From an uncultured Lachnospiraceae bacterium (GTDB taxonomy: Bacteria > Bacillota > Clostridia > Lachnospirales > Lachnospiraceae): a stretch of DNA of 64,000 nucleotides. The DNA lies in contig CAKRHP010000005.1 of NCBI GenBank assembly GCA_934339135.1, positions 1 through 64,000 on the forward strand, in the 5' to 3' direction. A program made the position numbers and the translations under genes. Of the stretch, positions 17,617-26,615 are shown piece by piece; the stretch's first letter is position 1, and each line of letters starts with the position of its first letter. Below the pieces are notes generated by a model, which had not been told where the DNA came from, searched no databases, and worked only from the letters and a program-made list of their open reading frames with translations.

Positions 17617-19794
17617 ATGAAAATCATAAAAAGAAGCGGTACGGAGACAGTCTTTGATATTACAAAGATCACAGCAGCTATTATGAAGGCAAACAGGGAG
17701 GTGCCCGCCAGTGAGCGTCTTTCTCTGCAGCAGATTCAGGAGATTTCCGATAATGTGGAGCAGATGTGTCTGGATATGAAGCGGTCTCCTAATGTGGAGG
17801 AGATTCAGGATATGGTAGAAAACCAGATCATGAATAACCGTGCCTTTGCATTGGCGAGAAAGTATATCACGTATCGTTATACGAGAGCTCTTGTGCGTAA
17901 ATCAAATTCTACAGATGATCAGATCTTAAGTCTTCTGGAGTGTAATAATGAGGAAGTGAAGCAGGAAAATTCCAACAAAAATCCAACGGTAAACAGCGTA
18001 CAGCGCGACTACATGGCAGGAGAGGTCAGCAAGGATATCACAAAGCGTTTTCTGCTGCCGGAGGACATTGTTCATGCTCATGAGCAGGGCATTATCCATT
18101 TTCACGATTCCGATTATTTTGCACAGCATATGCACAACTGCTGTCTGGTCAATCTGGAGGATATGCTGCAGAACGGCACTGTGATCAGTGAGACTGCTAT
18201 CGAGACACCCAAGAGCTTTTCCACGGCATGCAATATCGCCACGCAGAGTATTGCACAGATTGCCAGCTCCCAGTACGGTGGGCAGAGTATTAGTCTGGCA
18301 CATCTGGCACCTTTCGTGGATGTCAGCCGTAAAAAATTCCGCCGCATTGTCCGGGGGGAGTTTGAGGAGTCCGGCGTAGATGCCACGGAGGAGCAGATCA
18401 ATAAGGTGGCAGAGCTTCGTGTGCTGGATGAGATCAAAAAAGGTGTTCAGATGATCCAGTATCAGGTGATCACATTGATGACCACCAATGGTCAGGCACC
18501 GTTTGTCACTGTTTTTATGTATCTGGACGAGGTGCCGGAGGGACAGGTGCGGGATGATCTCGCACTTGTGACAGAGGAAATCCTGCGTCAGAGGATCCTT
18601 GGCGTCAAAAATGAAAAGGGTGTTTACATTACTCCGGCATTCCCGAAGCTGATCTATGTTCTGGAGGAGGACAATGTGACCGAGGGAAGCAAGTACTGGT
18701 ATCTCACAAAGCTGGCAGCAGAATGCACCGCCAAGAGAATGGTGCCGGACTATATTTCCGAAAAGAAAATGCTGGAGCTTAAGATTGATAAAAATGGAGA
18801 AGGACACTGTTATCCATGCATGGGCTGCCGTTCGTTCCTGACTCCTTATGTGGATGAAAATAACAAGCCCAAATATTACGGCCGTTTTAATCAGGGTGTC
18901 GTTACCGTGAATCTTGTGGACATCGCATGCTCTTCCGGCGGGGATATGGACAAGTTCTGGGAGATCTTTGACGAGAGAATGGCACTCTGCAAAAAAGCAT
19001 TGATGTGCCGCCATGACCGTTTGAAAGGGACGCCGTCCGATGTGGCTCCGATCCTTTGGCAGTACGGAGCTCTTGCCCGCCTGAAAAAGGGTGAGACTAT
19101 CGACAAGTTGTTATACGGTGGATATTCTACGATCTCCCTGGGATATGCGGGACTATGCGAATGTACCCGGTATATGACCGGTAAATCCCACACTGATCCA
19201 AGTGCCACTCCGTTTGCCCTGGAGGTCATGAAAAAGCTCAATGCAGCATGTGCCAGGTGGAAAGAGGAGGAGAATATTGATTTCAGTCTTTACGGAACTC
19301 CTCTGGAGTCCACGACTTATAAGTTTGCGAAATGCCTCCAGAAGCGGTTTGGTGTGATCAAGGGTGTGACAGATAAGAATTATATTACCAACAGCTATCA
19401 TGTTCATGTGACAGAGCCGATCGATGCCTTCGAGAAGTTAAAATTTGAGGCGCAGTTCCAGGAGCTTTCTCCGGGAGGTGCCATCAGTTATGTGGAAGTG
19501 CCAAACATGACAGATAATATTGATGCAGTATTAAGTGTGATGCAGTATATTTATGAGCATATCATGTACGCAGAGCTCAATACAAAGAGTGATTACTGTC
19601 AGGAATGTGGCTATAACGGGGAGATCCAGATCGTAACCGATGACGACGGCAAGCTGATCTGGAAGTGTCCAAACTGCGGCAATACCGACCAGAATAAAAT
19701 GAACGTGGCGAGACGTACCTGTGGATATATCGGCACGCAGTTCTGGAATCAGGGAAGAACCCAGGAGATCAAGGAAAGAGTGCTTCATTTATAA
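17617..19794 (+). CDS. nrdD: Anaerobic ribonucleoside-triphosphate reductase
   Basis: Glycyl-radical enzyme making dNTPs from NTPs without oxygen. The 725 residues begin with an ATP-cone regulatory domain (KIIKRSGTETVFDITKI), contain active-site cysteines (CMGCRSFL), and end with four zinc-binding cysteines (CQECGYNG, CPNCGNTD) and the radical loop RTCGYIG. ATG 17617 is chosen, with AAGGCAGG about 9 bases before; a TTG 9 bases upstream is possible. Two NrdR-like boxes precede its promoter. The activase gene nrdG, usually adjacent, is not here. Confidence 0.97.
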   Translation: MKIIKRSGTETVFDITKITAAIMKANREVPASERLSLQQIQEISDNVEQMCLDMKRSPNVEEIQDMVENQIMNNRAFALARKYITYRYTRALVRKSNSTDDQILSLLECNNEEVKQENSNKNPTVNSVQRDYMAGEVSKDITKRFLLPEDIVHAHEQGIIHFHDSDYFAQHMHNCCLVNLEDMLQNGTVISETAIETPKSFSTACNIATQSIAQIASSQYGGQSISLAHLAPFVDVSRKKFRRIVRGEFEESGVDATEEQINKVAELRVLDEIKKGVQMIQYQVITLMTTNGQAPFVTVFMYLDEVPEGQVRDDLALVTEEILRQRILGVKNEKGVYITPAFPKLIYVLEEDNVTEGSKYWYLTKLAAECTAKRMVPDYISEKKMLELKIDKNGEGHCYPCMGCRSFLTPYVDENNKPKYYGRFNQGVVTVNLVDIACSSGGDMDKFWEIFDERMALCKKALMCRHDRLKGTPSDVAPILWQYGALARLKKGETIDKLLYGGYSTISLGYAGLCECTRYMTGKSHTDPSATPFALEVMKKLNAACARWKEEENIDFSLYGTPLESTTYKFAKCLQKRFGVIKGVTDKNYITNSYHVHVTEPIDAFEKLKFEAQFQELSPGGAISYVEVPNMTDNIDAVLSVMQYIYEHIMYAELNTKSDYCQECGYNGEIQIVTDDDGKLIWKCPNCGNTDQNKMNVARRTCGYIGTQFWNQGRTQEIKERVLHL

Positions 19795-19810
19795 AATATA
19801 ATAAAAATTA

Positions 19811-20725
19811 TTATTTCTCAGAATGTTCCTTCTCTGTGATCTGCAGCAGGAAATCCTTCAGCAGGATCTTCACCGGCCTGCGTCCCGTTTTTCGTACAGA
19901 CTCAGGAATAAATTTCAAAGTAGGGAATGCCTGCATAATACGTTTGTTTCCAAAGAAAGGATTCTTTTTCTGGAAGGATGCATGACGTTCCTTGTATTCC
20001 CGGAAACGCTGTTCGATCTCTGCCAGCTTGGAATCCTCGCCGGAGCAGGTCTCCTTTAATTCCTCCAGGCGTTTTAAGAAGCCCTCGGCACGTTCGTTCT
20101 GTGTATGGATCCTGGAGAATATGATCTGGCGCAGGGAAGAGAAGCGTTCCTCATCCAGCTGGGCAGCCAGCTCGTTACGGATACGGTACAGTGCTTCCAG
20201 CTGATTGCGGAAGTTTATCGTTGTGATCAAGGTATAAATAAGATCGGCTGCAACTACTACTGTTACCACGGTCAGCAGGATCAGACCCGTCTGCCGGGGA
20301 ATGCTGTGGATAATGGAGCTTAATGCCGGCTGCAGAAAGTCAAAGGCAAGCAGTGACAAAAATCCCCAGAACATGGATGGTACCAGAGCGATACGTCCTT
20401 CGTAGTTATATGGATCATTGCTGTAATCCCACCACTGTGCATGGAACAGCTTTTCCATCCCCCAGGAGGTGAAATATTCAATCGCAGTGGCTAAAAGCAT
20501 GCCTCCCAGATATAGCAGAGACGGATGGGGAGCCAGCGGCCGCAGAAATACATAGACGATGGTTCCGCCAAAGCCGTAGAGAGGCAGCAGCGGACCGATC
20601 AGGAAGCCACGGTTTGTCAGCTTATGTGCTTTGATAGAACAGAAGGAGCTCTCATAGATCCATCCGAAAAAGCTGTATAAATAAAAGTCCATCAGTATGA
20701 AATACCAGGATAATCCAAGAAACAT
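19811..20725 (-). CDS. Putative type IV ABC-transporter-like membrane protein (PF06541)
   Basis: 304 residues with about five hydrophobic segments in the first 190 (SWYFILMDFYLYSFFGWIYE near the start is the family hallmark), then a charged, probably coiled-coil cytoplasmic tail of about 110 residues. It resembles the CmpB-like PF06541 family, whose role is not established. The start at 20725 has AGGTGG 5 bases upstream; an in-frame upstream start would run through the promoter. It is convergent with nrdD (16 bases apart) and divergent from the leuA leader. Confidence 0.75.
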   Translation of the reverse strand: MFLGLSWYFILMDFYLYSFFGWIYESSFCSIKAHKLTNRGFLIGPLLPLYGFGGTIVYVFLRPLAPHPSLLYLGGMLLATAIEYFTSWGMEKLFHAQWWDYSNDPYNYEGRIALVPSMFWGFLSLLAFDFLQPALSSIIHSIPRQTGLILLTVVTVVVAADLIYTLITTINFRNQLEALYRIRNELAAQLDEERFSSLRQIIFSRIHTQNERAEGFLKRLEELKETCSGEDSKLAEIEQRFREYKERHASFQKKNPFFGNKRIMQAFPTLKFIPESVRKTGRRPVKILLKDFLLQITEKEHSEK

Positions 20726-20804
20726 ATGTGCCACCTCATTATTTGTCCGATATATTAGGAGTTTTTTCGAAACTCCGTCATGCACAGAAATCGTGCGTGG
20801 ATAT

Positions 20805-20833
20805 ATGATACAGTAATTTTTACAAAAAATCAA
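20805..20833 (-). promoter_or_regulatory. Promoter of the PF06541 gene
   Basis: On the minus strand TTGATT (20828-20833), 17 bases, TATCAT (20805-20810). Its leader holds a hairpin with GGAGTTT/AAACTCC arms (20758-20776). Confidence 0.5.
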
Positions 20834-20842
20834 ATTTGGGGG

Positions 20843-20871
20843 TTCCCAATAAGAACGGTTTGTGTTATAGT
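20843..20871 (+). promoter_or_regulatory. Promoter of the leuA T-box transcript
   Basis: TATAGT at 20866-20871, with a weak TTCCCA 17 bases upstream (20843-20848). It overlaps the divergent minus-strand promoter region. Confidence 0.4.
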
Positions 20872-20884
20872 AATTGGTATCAAA

Positions 20885-21140
20885 AGCGAGGAAAAGGAAT
20901 AGTAGCTGTCCAAACTTCATACAGAAAGCTGTTGGTTGATGCGAAACAGTTGAATGTCAGATAGTGAACTCGCCTTGGAGCTGCCGGTTGAACCATAGTA
21001 GATCAGGACGGATTCCCACCGTTACAGGGGAAAGGTATTGGATTCGTATTTCTTGTACCTGTGAGAGCATGAATGATTCATGAATAAGAGTGGTACCGCG
21101 TGAGAATATTCTCCCGTCTCTAATATAGAGGCGGGTTTTT
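20885..21140 (+). promoter_or_regulatory. T-box leader, leucine type
   Basis: The T-box signature AGAGTGGTACCGCG is at 21087-21100, followed by the terminator CCCGTCTCT (21113-21121) / AGAGGCGGG (21127-21135) and T-run. The upstream stem I region has the specifier-like GAACTCGCC, giving CTC (Leu) at 20969-20971. Uncharged tRNA-Leu should prevent termination and so raise leuA transcription when leucine is short. Confidence 0.9.
21113..21140 (+). terminator. T-box terminator
   Basis: Nine-pair stem CCCGTCTCT / AGAGGCGGG with a 5-base loop and five T. It competes with the antiterminator formed with the T-box sequence. Confidence 0.85.
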
Positions 21141-21228
21141 ATTTGCTGTAAACCCTGACAGGATGGCAGCAGATAAAACTCCGTGATAAGAAATGGAACA
21201 AAAAGATTTAAAATGGAGGGTTAGAATC

Positions 21229-22896
21229 ATGAAGGGATTTGAAAAGTATCAGAAAACGTATTTTATGCCGTCAGAGGCAACTTATGACTGGGTAAAAAAG
21301 GACAGCATCACAGAGCCGCCGGTATGGTGCAGTGTGGATCTTCGAGATGGTAATCAGGCGTTGATCGAGCCGATGAGTCTTGAGGAAAAGGTTGCATTCT
21401 TCAAGATGCTGGTTAAGATTGGTTTCAAGGAGATCGAGGTTGGATTTCCGGCTGCATCCGAGACGGAATACAACTTTCTGCGTACTTTGATCGACCGGAA
21501 GCTGATTCCGGATGATGTGACGGTGCAGGTGCTGACACAGGCAAGAGAGCATATTATCCGCAAGACCTTTGAGGCGGTAGACGGTGCACCAAATGCCGTT
21601 GTTCATGTATATAATTCCACATCTGTTGCCCAGAGAGAGCAGGTATTCCGCAAGTCCAAAGAGGAGATCAAAAAGATTGCTGTGGACGGTGCAAAGCTTC
21701 TCAAGGAGCTGGCTGCAGAAGTAAAGGGAAATATCCGTTTTGAGTACAGCCCGGAGAGTTTCCATGGCACCGAGGTAGAGTATGCGGTTGAGGTCTGCAA
21801 TGCCGTTCTGGATGTATGGCAGCCACAGGCAGATGCCAAGGCGATCATCAATATTCCGTCTACTGTGGAAAATGCGATGCCTCATGTATTTGCAACACAG
21901 ATCGAGTATGTCAGCAAGCATTTGAAATACAGAGACAATGTTGTTCTTTCCCTGCATCCGCACAATGACCGTGGCTGCGGTGTGGCAACGGCGGAGCTTG
22001 GTGTTCTGGCCGGAGCTGACCGTATCGAGGGAACACTTTTCGGAAATGGTGAGCGTACCGGTAACATGGATATTGTTACCATGGCAATGAACATGTTCTC
22101 TCATGGAGTCGATCCGAAGCTGGATTTCTCCAATATGCAGGAAATAGCCGATACATATGAGCGTCTGACCAACATGCAGGTATCTATGCGTCAGCCGTAT
22201 GCAGGAGAGCTTGTATTTACTGCATTCTCCGGTTCTCATCAGGATGCGATCTCCAAGGGGATGGCATATCGTGAGGAGAAGAACTGTGAGTACTGGACTG
22301 TGCCTTATCTGCCGATCGATCCGAAGGATGTGGGACGTACCTATGATTCTGACGTTATCCGTATCAACAGTCAGTCCGGCCGTGGCGGTGTCAGCTACGT
22401 ATTAAAGAACAGCTTCGGTCTGATCCTGCCGGATAAGATGAAGGAAGAGGTTGGATATCTTATGAAGAATGTATCCGATCACCGCCATGCAGAGCTGTCT
22501 CCGGAGGATATGAGAGATGTATTCAAGGAAACTTATGTGGATGTTGATAAGAAGTTTGATGTATCCGAGTGTCATTTCAAACAGAAGGATGGTATCGGAG
22601 CTGAGGTAACCATCGTCGCAGACGGTAAGGAGACCGTTGTGGATTCCCACGGAAACGGCCGCCTGAATGCAGTAAACCATGCCATCAAGAAATACTTCGA
22701 TCTGGATTATGCATTGGATGTATATGAGGAGCATTCTCTTTCCAAGCGTTCCGATGCACAGGCAATCTCCTATGTGGGTATCAAGCCTGCTGGTCAGGAG
22801 AAGCTGTACTGGGGTGCCGGTACCGATGATGATATCATCAAGTCTTCGATTGACGCACTGGTCAATGCAGTGAACCGTTATATGGAGAGTAAATAG
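21229..22896 (+). CDS. leuA: 2-isopropylmalate synthase, long type
   Basis: First committed step of leucine synthesis: acetyl-CoA plus 2-ketoisovalerate gives 2-isopropylmalate. The 555 residues carry WCSVDLRDGNQALIEPM at the start of the TIM barrel, the metal-binding HPHND, and a C-terminal regulatory domain (ISYVGIKPAG). The length and MPSEATYDWVKKDSITEPP start match the long LeuA type. ATG 21229 follows GGAGGG by 8 bases; an in-frame ATG 36 bases upstream has no good site. It is controlled by the T-box and is followed by a strong terminator, so it stands alone. Confidence 0.95.
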   Translation: MKGFEKYQKTYFMPSEATYDWVKKDSITEPPVWCSVDLRDGNQALIEPMSLEEKVAFFKMLVKIGFKEIEVGFPAASETEYNFLRTLIDRKLIPDDVTVQVLTQAREHIIRKTFEAVDGAPNAVVHVYNSTSVAQREQVFRKSKEEIKKIAVDGAKLLKELAAEVKGNIRFEYSPESFHGTEVEYAVEVCNAVLDVWQPQADAKAIINIPSTVENAMPHVFATQIEYVSKHLKYRDNVVLSLHPHNDRGCGVATAELGVLAGADRIEGTLFGNGERTGNMDIVTMAMNMFSHGVDPKLDFSNMQEIADTYERLTNMQVSMRQPYAGELVFTAFSGSHQDAISKGMAYREEKNCEYWTVPYLPIDPKDVGRTYDSDVIRINSQSGRGGVSYVLKNSFGLILPDKMKEEVGYLMKNVSDHRHAELSPEDMRDVFKETYVDVDKKFDVSECHFKQKDGIGAEVTIVADGKETVVDSHGNGRLNAVNHAIKKYFDLDYALDVYEEHSLSKRSDAQAISYVGIKPAGQEKLYWGAGTDDDIIKSSIDALVNAVNRYMESK

Positions 22897-22962
22897 TTTC
22901 AGCTTATCATCTATGCGACTGTATTTATAAAGGATCCATAGATCCATAAATGGTAATATAAA

Positions 22963-22998
22963 AATGGACTGTACGAATTTTTGTACAGTCCATTTTTT
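22963..22998. terminator. Bidirectional terminator
   Basis: Perfect 12-pair stem AATGGACTGTAC / GTACAGTCCATT (22963-22974 and 22983-22994), with T-runs on both strands. It serves leuA (+) and the converging MFS gene (-). Confidence 0.9.
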
Positions 22999-23042
22999 GC
23001 ACATTGAAATTTTTTGTTAAAATTTATCCATACAGATAAAAA

Positions 23043-24224
23043 TTATTTCTCATACTTCCGGCACATGGCAAGTCCGACCAGCATCAGTACCGGGAAAATA
23101 ATTGCAGACAGAAGTCCGAGTTTTAAGTTATCCCTCAATGCAGAGGAGACAAAGCCTACCGTTGTAGGGCCGGCAGAGCATCCAATGTCTCCGGCAAGAG
23201 CCAGCAGGGCGAAAATAGTGGTACCACCCTGAGGACATACCTTTGAACTGATACTAAAGGTTCCCGGCCACATGGCAGCCACGGACAGGCCACAGACACC
23301 GCAGGCAGCCAGAGAAAGTGCCGGAAGCGGAGAGAACGTCACGACCAGATAGCTGACGATACAGAGACAGGCACAGGCTCCCAGATATCCGGTCAGTGAG
23401 AAACGCTCCGCAACATGGGCGTGAAGAACTCTGCCGGAGCCCATCAGGATTGCAAAAAAGCATGGACCTGCAAGATCTCCCACGGTCTTGGAAACGTGCA
23501 GGCCGGTTTCTGCAAGGGCAGATGCCCACTGGCTCATGGCAAGCTCTGAGGCACCACTGCACAGCATCAGTAAAGCAAGAACCCAGAACACCTTTTCCTT
23601 TAACAGACTGGTGATGGACATGCCCCGCCCTTCGTCAGCCAGAGAATTGATCGGTACAAAACAAAAGTAAATGGCATTACAGGCCGGAATGACTGCCCAC
23701 ATGGCGGAAATGATCTTCCAGGAATCCAGTCCCAGCAGGCGGAAAAGCAGCGTGGATACCAGAACCACCAGCACAGAACCCCAGCAATAAAAGGAGTGCA
23801 GCAGACTCATGGCAGCTCCCTTTTTGTCGGTAGGGCAGGCTTCCACGATGGGACTGATGATGACCTCGGTCAAACCTCCGCCAACGGCATAAATGACAAC
23901 GGCGATACTGATACCGATATAGGGATCGGGAGTCAGTTCCGGTAAAATGCCAAGAAGGATCAGACCCACGGCGGCAAAAATATGAGCCAGTACGGCATTG
24001 AGCCGATAACCGATCCGGTCTGTAAATTTGGCTGAAAACAGATCCACCAGAATCTGGGTGACAAAATTAACCGTGACCAGAAGCCCGATCCGCGACAGGG
24101 AGATGTCATAGGTGCGGTGAAAGGTAACAAATAATAAAGGGGCGAAATTGTTGACGATCGCCTGGGTGATATATCCGATGTAGCTGGCGGCAATGGTATG
24201 CCGGAAATCATTACGTATACTCAT
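23043..24224 (-). CDS. Major facilitator superfamily transporter
   Basis: 393 residues with about 12 hydrophobic segments and a charged loop after the second helix pair (DLFSAKFTDRIGYR), which matches the MFS A-motif. A second, weaker repeat follows the central loop near residue 205. The start has an AGGAGG site 6 bases upstream. The substrate is not evident; neighbours leuA and galT point to no single one. It is transcribed toward leuA and away from galT. Confidence 0.85.
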   Translation of the reverse strand: MSIRNDFRHTIAASYIGYITQAIVNNFAPLLFVTFHRTYDISLSRIGLLVTVNFVTQILVDLFSAKFTDRIGYRLNAVLAHIFAAVGLILLGILPELTPDPYIGISIAVVIYAVGGGLTEVIISPIVEACPTDKKGAAMSLLHSFYCWGSVLVVLVSTLLFRLLGLDSWKIISAMWAVIPACNAIYFCFVPINSLADEGRGMSITSLLKEKVFWVLALLMLCSGASELAMSQWASALAETGLHVSKTVGDLAGPCFFAILMGSGRVLHAHVAERFSLTGYLGACACLCIVSYLVVTFSPLPALSLAACGVCGLSVAAMWPGTFSISSKVCPQGGTTIFALLALAGDIGCSAGPTTVGFVSSALRDNLKLGLLSAIIFPVLMLVGLAMCRKYEK

Positions 24225-24527
24225 AAAAACCTCCTGTTTTTACTTCTCTTTTCCACCTGAAAAAGTGGGATGGCACTGTTTTGTTATAACAATATTATCA
24301 CATGTGATCAGGAAAAACTGTAAGAAAATCACTCATTTATAACAATATTTTGATGAAATCGAGGAAATGGGATACAAGGGTGCGGGATAGCGAAGTGTCC
24401 GGATTGTCCGTTGTGAAATAAAACTTCTTATGATAGAATGGATATAAACGGATAAAAGGGATCATAAAGCAAGGCAGAATTTTTGAGAAGACTGGCAGGC
24501 AAAATAAATATATACAAGGAGAACATT
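24225..24527. other. MFS/galT divergent intergenic region
   Basis: About 300 bases without a gene. It contains a perfect 12-base palindrome ATCACATGTGAT (24297-24308) and a 13-base direct repeat TTATAACAATATT at 24284-24296 and 24337-24349. These lie on the MFS side and could be regulator sites. The galT side has its own promoter. Confidence 0.5.
24411..24439 (+). promoter_or_regulatory. galT promoter
   Basis: TTGTGA at 24411-24416, 17-base spacer, TAGAAT at 24434-24439. Confidence 0.5.
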
Positions 24528-26027
24528 ATGAGCGACATCAATAAAAAAATCAGGGAACTTGTCAATTATGGATTACATACCGGATTAGTTGTGCCGGAGG
24601 ATGAGGTGTACACCATCAACCGACTGTTGGAAATATTGAAGCTGGATGAGTACAAGGAGCCGGAAAATGCTTGTCCGGTACCGGACCTGGAAAGCACTCT
24701 CCGTAGTATTATGGACTGGGCATATGAAAATGGTGTTCTGGAGGAAAATACTGTGGGATACCGTGATCTGTTTGATACAAAGCTGATGGGGGCACTGGTG
24801 CCGGCTCCAAGCACCGTGATCGCAAAGTTTGGTGAGCTGTATCGCCAGTCTCCGCGCAGGGCCACGGATTTCTATTACAAATTCAGCCGGGATACCGACT
24901 ATATCCGACGTTACCGTATTGCAAAGGATATGAAATGGACAGCGGAAACAGAGTACGGAACTCTCGATGTGACCATCAATCTGTCCAAGCCGGAGAAGGA
25001 TCCAAAGGCGATCGCCGCTGCTAAGAACGCAAAGCAGTCCGCCTATCCGAAATGTCTGCTGTGCCGGGAAAATGAAGGCTACGCCGGAAGACTGAATCAT
25101 CCGGCAAGACAATCTCACCGTATCATGCCTCTCACGATCGAGGGAGAGAAGTGGGGATTTCAGTATTCTCCATATGTATATTACAATGAGCACTGTATTG
25201 TCTTTAACCAGAAGCATACACCGATGAAGATTGACGAAGCTGCATTCCGGAAGCTGTTAGCCTTTGTGAAGCAGTTCCCTCATTATTTTCTGGGTTCCAA
25301 TGCGGATCTGCCGATCGTAGGTGGTTCGATTCTGGCACATGAGCATTTTCAGGGCGGTCACTATGAATTTGCCATGGAGAGAGCACAGATCAAAACACCT
25401 CTTACGATACCGGGATATGAGGATGTGGAAGCTGGTATTGTAAACTGGCCAATGTCTGTGATCCGTATCCGTCATGAGGAGAGTGACAGACTTGTTACAT
25501 TGGCGTCCCATATTTTGGACACATGGAGAGGCTATACCGATGAGGCGGCATTTATCTTTGCGGAGACCGAGGGCGAGCCTCACAATACTATCACGCCGAT
25601 TGCCCGGATGAGAGACGGGAAATACGAAATGGATCTGGTACTGCGAAATAATATTACGACGGACGAGTATCCTCTGGGGGTATATCATCCGCATCAGGAG
25701 CTTCATCACATCAAGAAGGAAAATATTGGTCTGATCGAGGTTATGGGACTTGCGGTTCTGCCGGCACGTCTGAAAAATGAGATGGCAGTGCTGGGAGAAT
25801 ATATCGTGCAGGGCAAGGATATCCGCAGTAATGAGACGATTGAGAAGCATGCAGACTGGGTAGAAACATTTTTGCCAAATTATGCTTCGGTGACCGGGGA
25901 CAATGTGGAAGAAATCCTTCAGAAGGAGATCGGTATTGTATTTAAGAAGGTGCTGGAGCATGCCGGCGTATACAAAAATACGGCCGAGGGACAGGAAGCG
26001 TTTATGCGGTTTGTAAAAGCACTGTAA
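24528..26027 (+). CDS. galT: UDP-glucose--hexose-1-phosphate uridylyltransferase
   Basis: Leloir pathway enzyme: exchanges UMP between UDP-glucose and galactose 1-phosphate. The 499-residue protein is the long Firmicute type, with PRRATDFYYKFSRDTDYIRR in the N-terminal half and the active-site region ILAHEHFQGGHYEFAMERA. ATG 24528 has AAGGAG 6 bases upstream; a TTG 45 bases earlier has no site. galK and galE are not adjacent. Together with the GH2 enzyme at 36.2 kb it would allow lactose or galactoside use. Confidence 0.94.
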   Translation: MSDINKKIRELVNYGLHTGLVVPEDEVYTINRLLEILKLDEYKEPENACPVPDLESTLRSIMDWAYENGVLEENTVGYRDLFDTKLMGALVPAPSTVIAKFGELYRQSPRRATDFYYKFSRDTDYIRRYRIAKDMKWTAETEYGTLDVTINLSKPEKDPKAIAAAKNAKQSAYPKCLLCRENEGYAGRLNHPARQSHRIMPLTIEGEKWGFQYSPYVYYNEHCIVFNQKHTPMKIDEAAFRKLLAFVKQFPHYFLGSNADLPIVGGSILAHEHFQGGHYEFAMERAQIKTPLTIPGYEDVEAGIVNWPMSVIRIRHEESDRLVTLASHILDTWRGYTDEAAFIFAETEGEPHNTITPIARMRDGKYEMDLVLRNNITTDEYPLGVYHPHQELHHIKKENIGLIEVMGLAVLPARLKNEMAVLGEYIVQGKDIRSNETIEKHADWVETFLPNYASVTGDNVEEILQKEIGIVFKKVLEHAGVYKNTAEGQEAFMRFVKAL

Positions 26028-26054
26028 ATGGCAGGACGGCGGAATAATTGATAT

Positions 26055-26192
26055 ATGAGCCGTTTGTATCAGGCTATGAAATTTTTGTGCAGGGATGACC
26101 ACAGAAGAGCCAAGCTGTATAATGTGGAGCAGTATATGTGGCTGCTGGGGTTGTCCCTGTATTGTGTTGTGACTGTATGGGAAATCAAATAG
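26055..26192 (+). CDS. Possible 45-residue membrane peptide
   Basis: A small open frame 27 bases after galT, MSRLYQAMKFLCRDDHRRAK at its start, then a hydrophobic C-terminal helix (YMWLLGLSLYCVVTVW). The shape (basic amphipathic start, one helix) fits a small membrane protein. There is only a weak GGCGG as ribosome site and no known family, so it may be spurious. Confidence 0.25.
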   Translation: MSRLYQAMKFLCRDDHRRAKLYNVEQYMWLLGLSLYCVVTVWEIK

Positions 26193-26202
26193 TAATTAAT
26201 GA

Positions 26203-26421
26203 CTACTCTTCGTCGACGGATGAATCCATTTTGACAATATCGTCAACAATATTTATATATGTACCAATCTGACCAATATCACGGGATTTGAACTCCTTAA
26301 TTACTTCATCTACAAAAAATAAGGCTTTTTCTGGGTTGTCTTTGCACTTGTCAACGATTAATTTAATGTGTCCCCAGGGAATAGCATATATTTCTGCCCC
26401 AACTTGGGGCTGATTTGTCAT
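26203..26421 (-). pseudogene. Remnant of a DUF1016 (YhcG-type) nuclease gene
   Basis: A 72-residue frame in two parts. Residues about 11-42 (AIPWGHIKLIVDKCKDNPEK, then ALFFVDEVIK) match the PWGH region near the N-terminus of DUF1016 proteins. Residues about 48-65 (SRDIGQIGTYINIVDDIVK) resemble the C-terminal PDDEXK nuclease part (GQLGTYVxxVD). About 200 residues between these are missing and the catalytic core is absent, so it is read as an internally deleted relic. Such proteins are normally 330-370 residues and are often carried on restriction or defence loci. The fold assignment is from memory of family patterns. Confidence 0.6.
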
Positions 26422-26455
26422 ATTCGATAATTATGCCTCAACTTGGGGCAGAATT
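26389..26455. repeat. Short repeated palindromes at the start of the DUF1016 remnant
   Basis: GCCCCAACTTGGGGC (about 26396-26410) and GCCTCAACTTGGGGC (about 26432-26446) lie 36 bases apart. The first encodes the PQVGAE of the remnant; the second is its near copy upstream, suggesting a local duplication. Confidence 0.6.
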
Positions 26456-26573
26456 GTACCAAACAAATTATAGTATCTTTTTATATATCTAAAGGTGGTC
26501 AAGCAGAAGTTAGGAGGGATTAAGCAACTTCATAAAATCTTAAATATTTCATTCGATTAAATTAAGAATCTCC

Positions 26574-26582
26574 TGATATGAT
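26574..26582 (+). promoter_or_regulatory. Extended -10 promoter of the lipoprotein gene
   Basis: TGATATGAT gives TATGAT (26577-26582) with an extended TG. No good -35 box is seen at 17-18 bases. Confidence 0.4.
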
Positions 26583-26615
26583 TAAAACACGAATAAAATG
26601 TCAGGGGGAAGGTCT

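Noticed and set aside
17926..19014. 362-codon minus-strand open frame inside nrdD
   Set aside because: Shadow of nrdD. No domain recognised and no promoter.
21271..22239. 322-codon minus-strand open frame inside leuA
   Set aside because: Shadow of leuA, without start signals or domains.
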